Positions 5,612-6,198 of a DNA stretch of 6,198 nt are shown in pieces. Source of the DNA: Flavobacteriales bacterium. Lineage in GTDB: Bacteria; Bacteroidota; Bacteroidia; Flavobacteriales; BACL11. Where the stretch lies: assembly GCA_018675825.1 (NCBI GenBank), contig JABGXK010000118.1, positions 1 to 6,198 of the forward strand. Direction: 5' to 3'. Under the pieces are notes generated by a model. It saw only the letters and a list, made by a program, of their open reading frames with translations, did not search any database and was not told the origin of the DNA. Made by a program: the position numbers and the translations under genes. Each line of letters starts with the position of its first letter. Within the stretch, counting starts at the first letter, position 1.

Positions 5612-6198
5612 TACTGCTGGTTCAAGTATTAGATCTAGAGATATTCTTGAATCACAGTTGAGAGCTGGCATTACACCTATAGTTATTACTTCTCCTTTTC
5701 AACCTCCTATTAAAGATGGATGTGTAAGAGAGAAAATTCAAGGTGTTGTTTATTATAGAACATTTTCTAATAATAGAAATGAAATTGTTTCTGAAGGTAA
5801 TACTAGTCTGGTAATTCAGTTAAAAAAGATTATTCAAGTAGTAAGATTTACCAGAACAGTTTATGGGATTGCTAAAAAAGAAAAAGTGCAATTAGTTCAT
5901 GCTCATGCAATGTTTTTTTGTGCTATAGCAGCATTAATTTCAAGTTTTAGATTAAAGATTCCTATGGTTTATGAAGTTAGATCTTTATGGGAAGAGAGAT
6001 ACAAAAGGAAAAACATATTTAAGCATGTTATTTTTTCTATAATCACTTATTTAGAAACATTTTCTATGTATTGCAGTGATCGTATTATTGTAATTAATAA
6101 TGCTTTAAAAGATAATATTTCAAAAAGGTATATTCTTAAAAATAAAATAATATCTATAGTTCCAAATGCCGTTGATATATCTAATATAAAGATAATTG
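5574..6198 (+). CDS. GT4-family glycosyltransferase, N-terminal half (3' partial)
   Basis: An open frame of 208 codons starts at ATG 5574 and runs off the window without a stop. The translation opens MKILHILYQSIPNTAGSSIR, the usual GT-B first strand plus Gly-rich acceptor-side loop of GT4 enzymes, and continues with ITPIVITSPFQPP. Later landmarks are V-H-A-H-A (108-112), IPMVYEVRSLWEE (129-141), DRIIVINNALKD (169-180) and V-P-N-A-V-D (196-201), the last marking the linker into the sugar-nucleotide-binding domain. The EX7E motif expected in the second domain lies beyond the window; complete members are about 390-400 residues. The VYEVRxLWE wording resembles GT4 proteins of exosortase-associated exopolysaccharide loci, but that link is only by memory. 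The start overlaps the polymerase by 38 bases; no other in-frame ATG occurs before residue 113, and moving the start would remove the first beta-strand, so the overlap is real. Role: transfer of one sugar to the lipid-linked repeat unit on the cytoplasmic face; donor unknown. Confidence 0.92.
   Translation, partial: MKILHILYQSIPNTAGSSIRSRDILESQLRAGITPIVITSPFQPPIKDGCVREKIQGVVYYRTFSNNRNEIVSEGNTSLVIQLKKIIQVVRFTRTVYGIAKKEKVQLVHAHAMFFCAIAALISSFRLKIPMVYEVRSLWEERYKRKNIFKHVIFSIITYLETFSMYCSDRIIVINNALKDNISKRYILKNKIISIVPNAVDISNIKII

Overview
The window is a tightly packed, one-directional stretch of a surface-polysaccharide (O-antigen, capsule or exopolysaccharide) gene cluster. All seven genes are on the + strand. 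Gaps between genes are at most 14 bases, and two gene pairs overlap. I see no RNA gene, mobile element, CRISPR array, terminator or convincing promoter. The DNA is very AT-rich (about 22-35% G+C in the lines I counted by eye). None of the starts has a clear GGAGG-type ribosome binding site; the upstream bases are simply A/T-rich. With the RmlB sequence type, which reads like those of Bacteroidota, this suggests a low-GC Bacteroidota, probably in or near the Flavobacteriales. That placement is inferred from recalled family resemblance, not from a search.

Layout: (1) 5-604, the C-terminal part of a membrane-type nucleotide-sugar epimerase/dehydratase (CapD/WbpM/FlaA1 family), with an in-frame TAA at 2-4 where a Ser or Thr codon is expected. 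(2) 617-1588, a complete GpsA-like NAD(P)-dependent glycerol-3-phosphate dehydrogenase. (3) 1592-2644, RmlB, dTDP-glucose 4,6-dehydratase. (4) 2659-3882, a Wzx-type flippase with a GTG start. (5) 3872-4366, a left-handed beta-helix (hexapeptide) acetyltransferase. (6) 4367-5611, a Wzy-type polymerase. (7) 5574 to the window end, the N-terminal half of a GT4-type glycosyltransferase.

How they fit together: genes 1 and 3 make modified nucleotide sugars (a UDP-HexNAc derivative and dTDP-4-keto-6-deoxyglucose). Gene 2 may supply sn-glycerol 3-phosphate or a related reduced phosphate. Gene 5 probably acetylates a sugar, gene 7 adds a sugar to the lipid-linked repeat unit, gene 4 flips the unit across the inner membrane and gene 6 polymerises it. 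This is the classical Wzx/Wzy-dependent route. The partner genes needed to name the final sugars (rmlA/C/D, aminotransferases, CDP-glycerol genes, initiating transferase) are not in the window, so the polymer structure cannot be read from it.

I found no evidence of an undescribed system. The points most worth checking are the stop codon just before the catalytic lysine of the first gene, the dehydrogenase of central lipid metabolism embedded in a glycan operon, and a small in-frame tandem duplication in the flippase.
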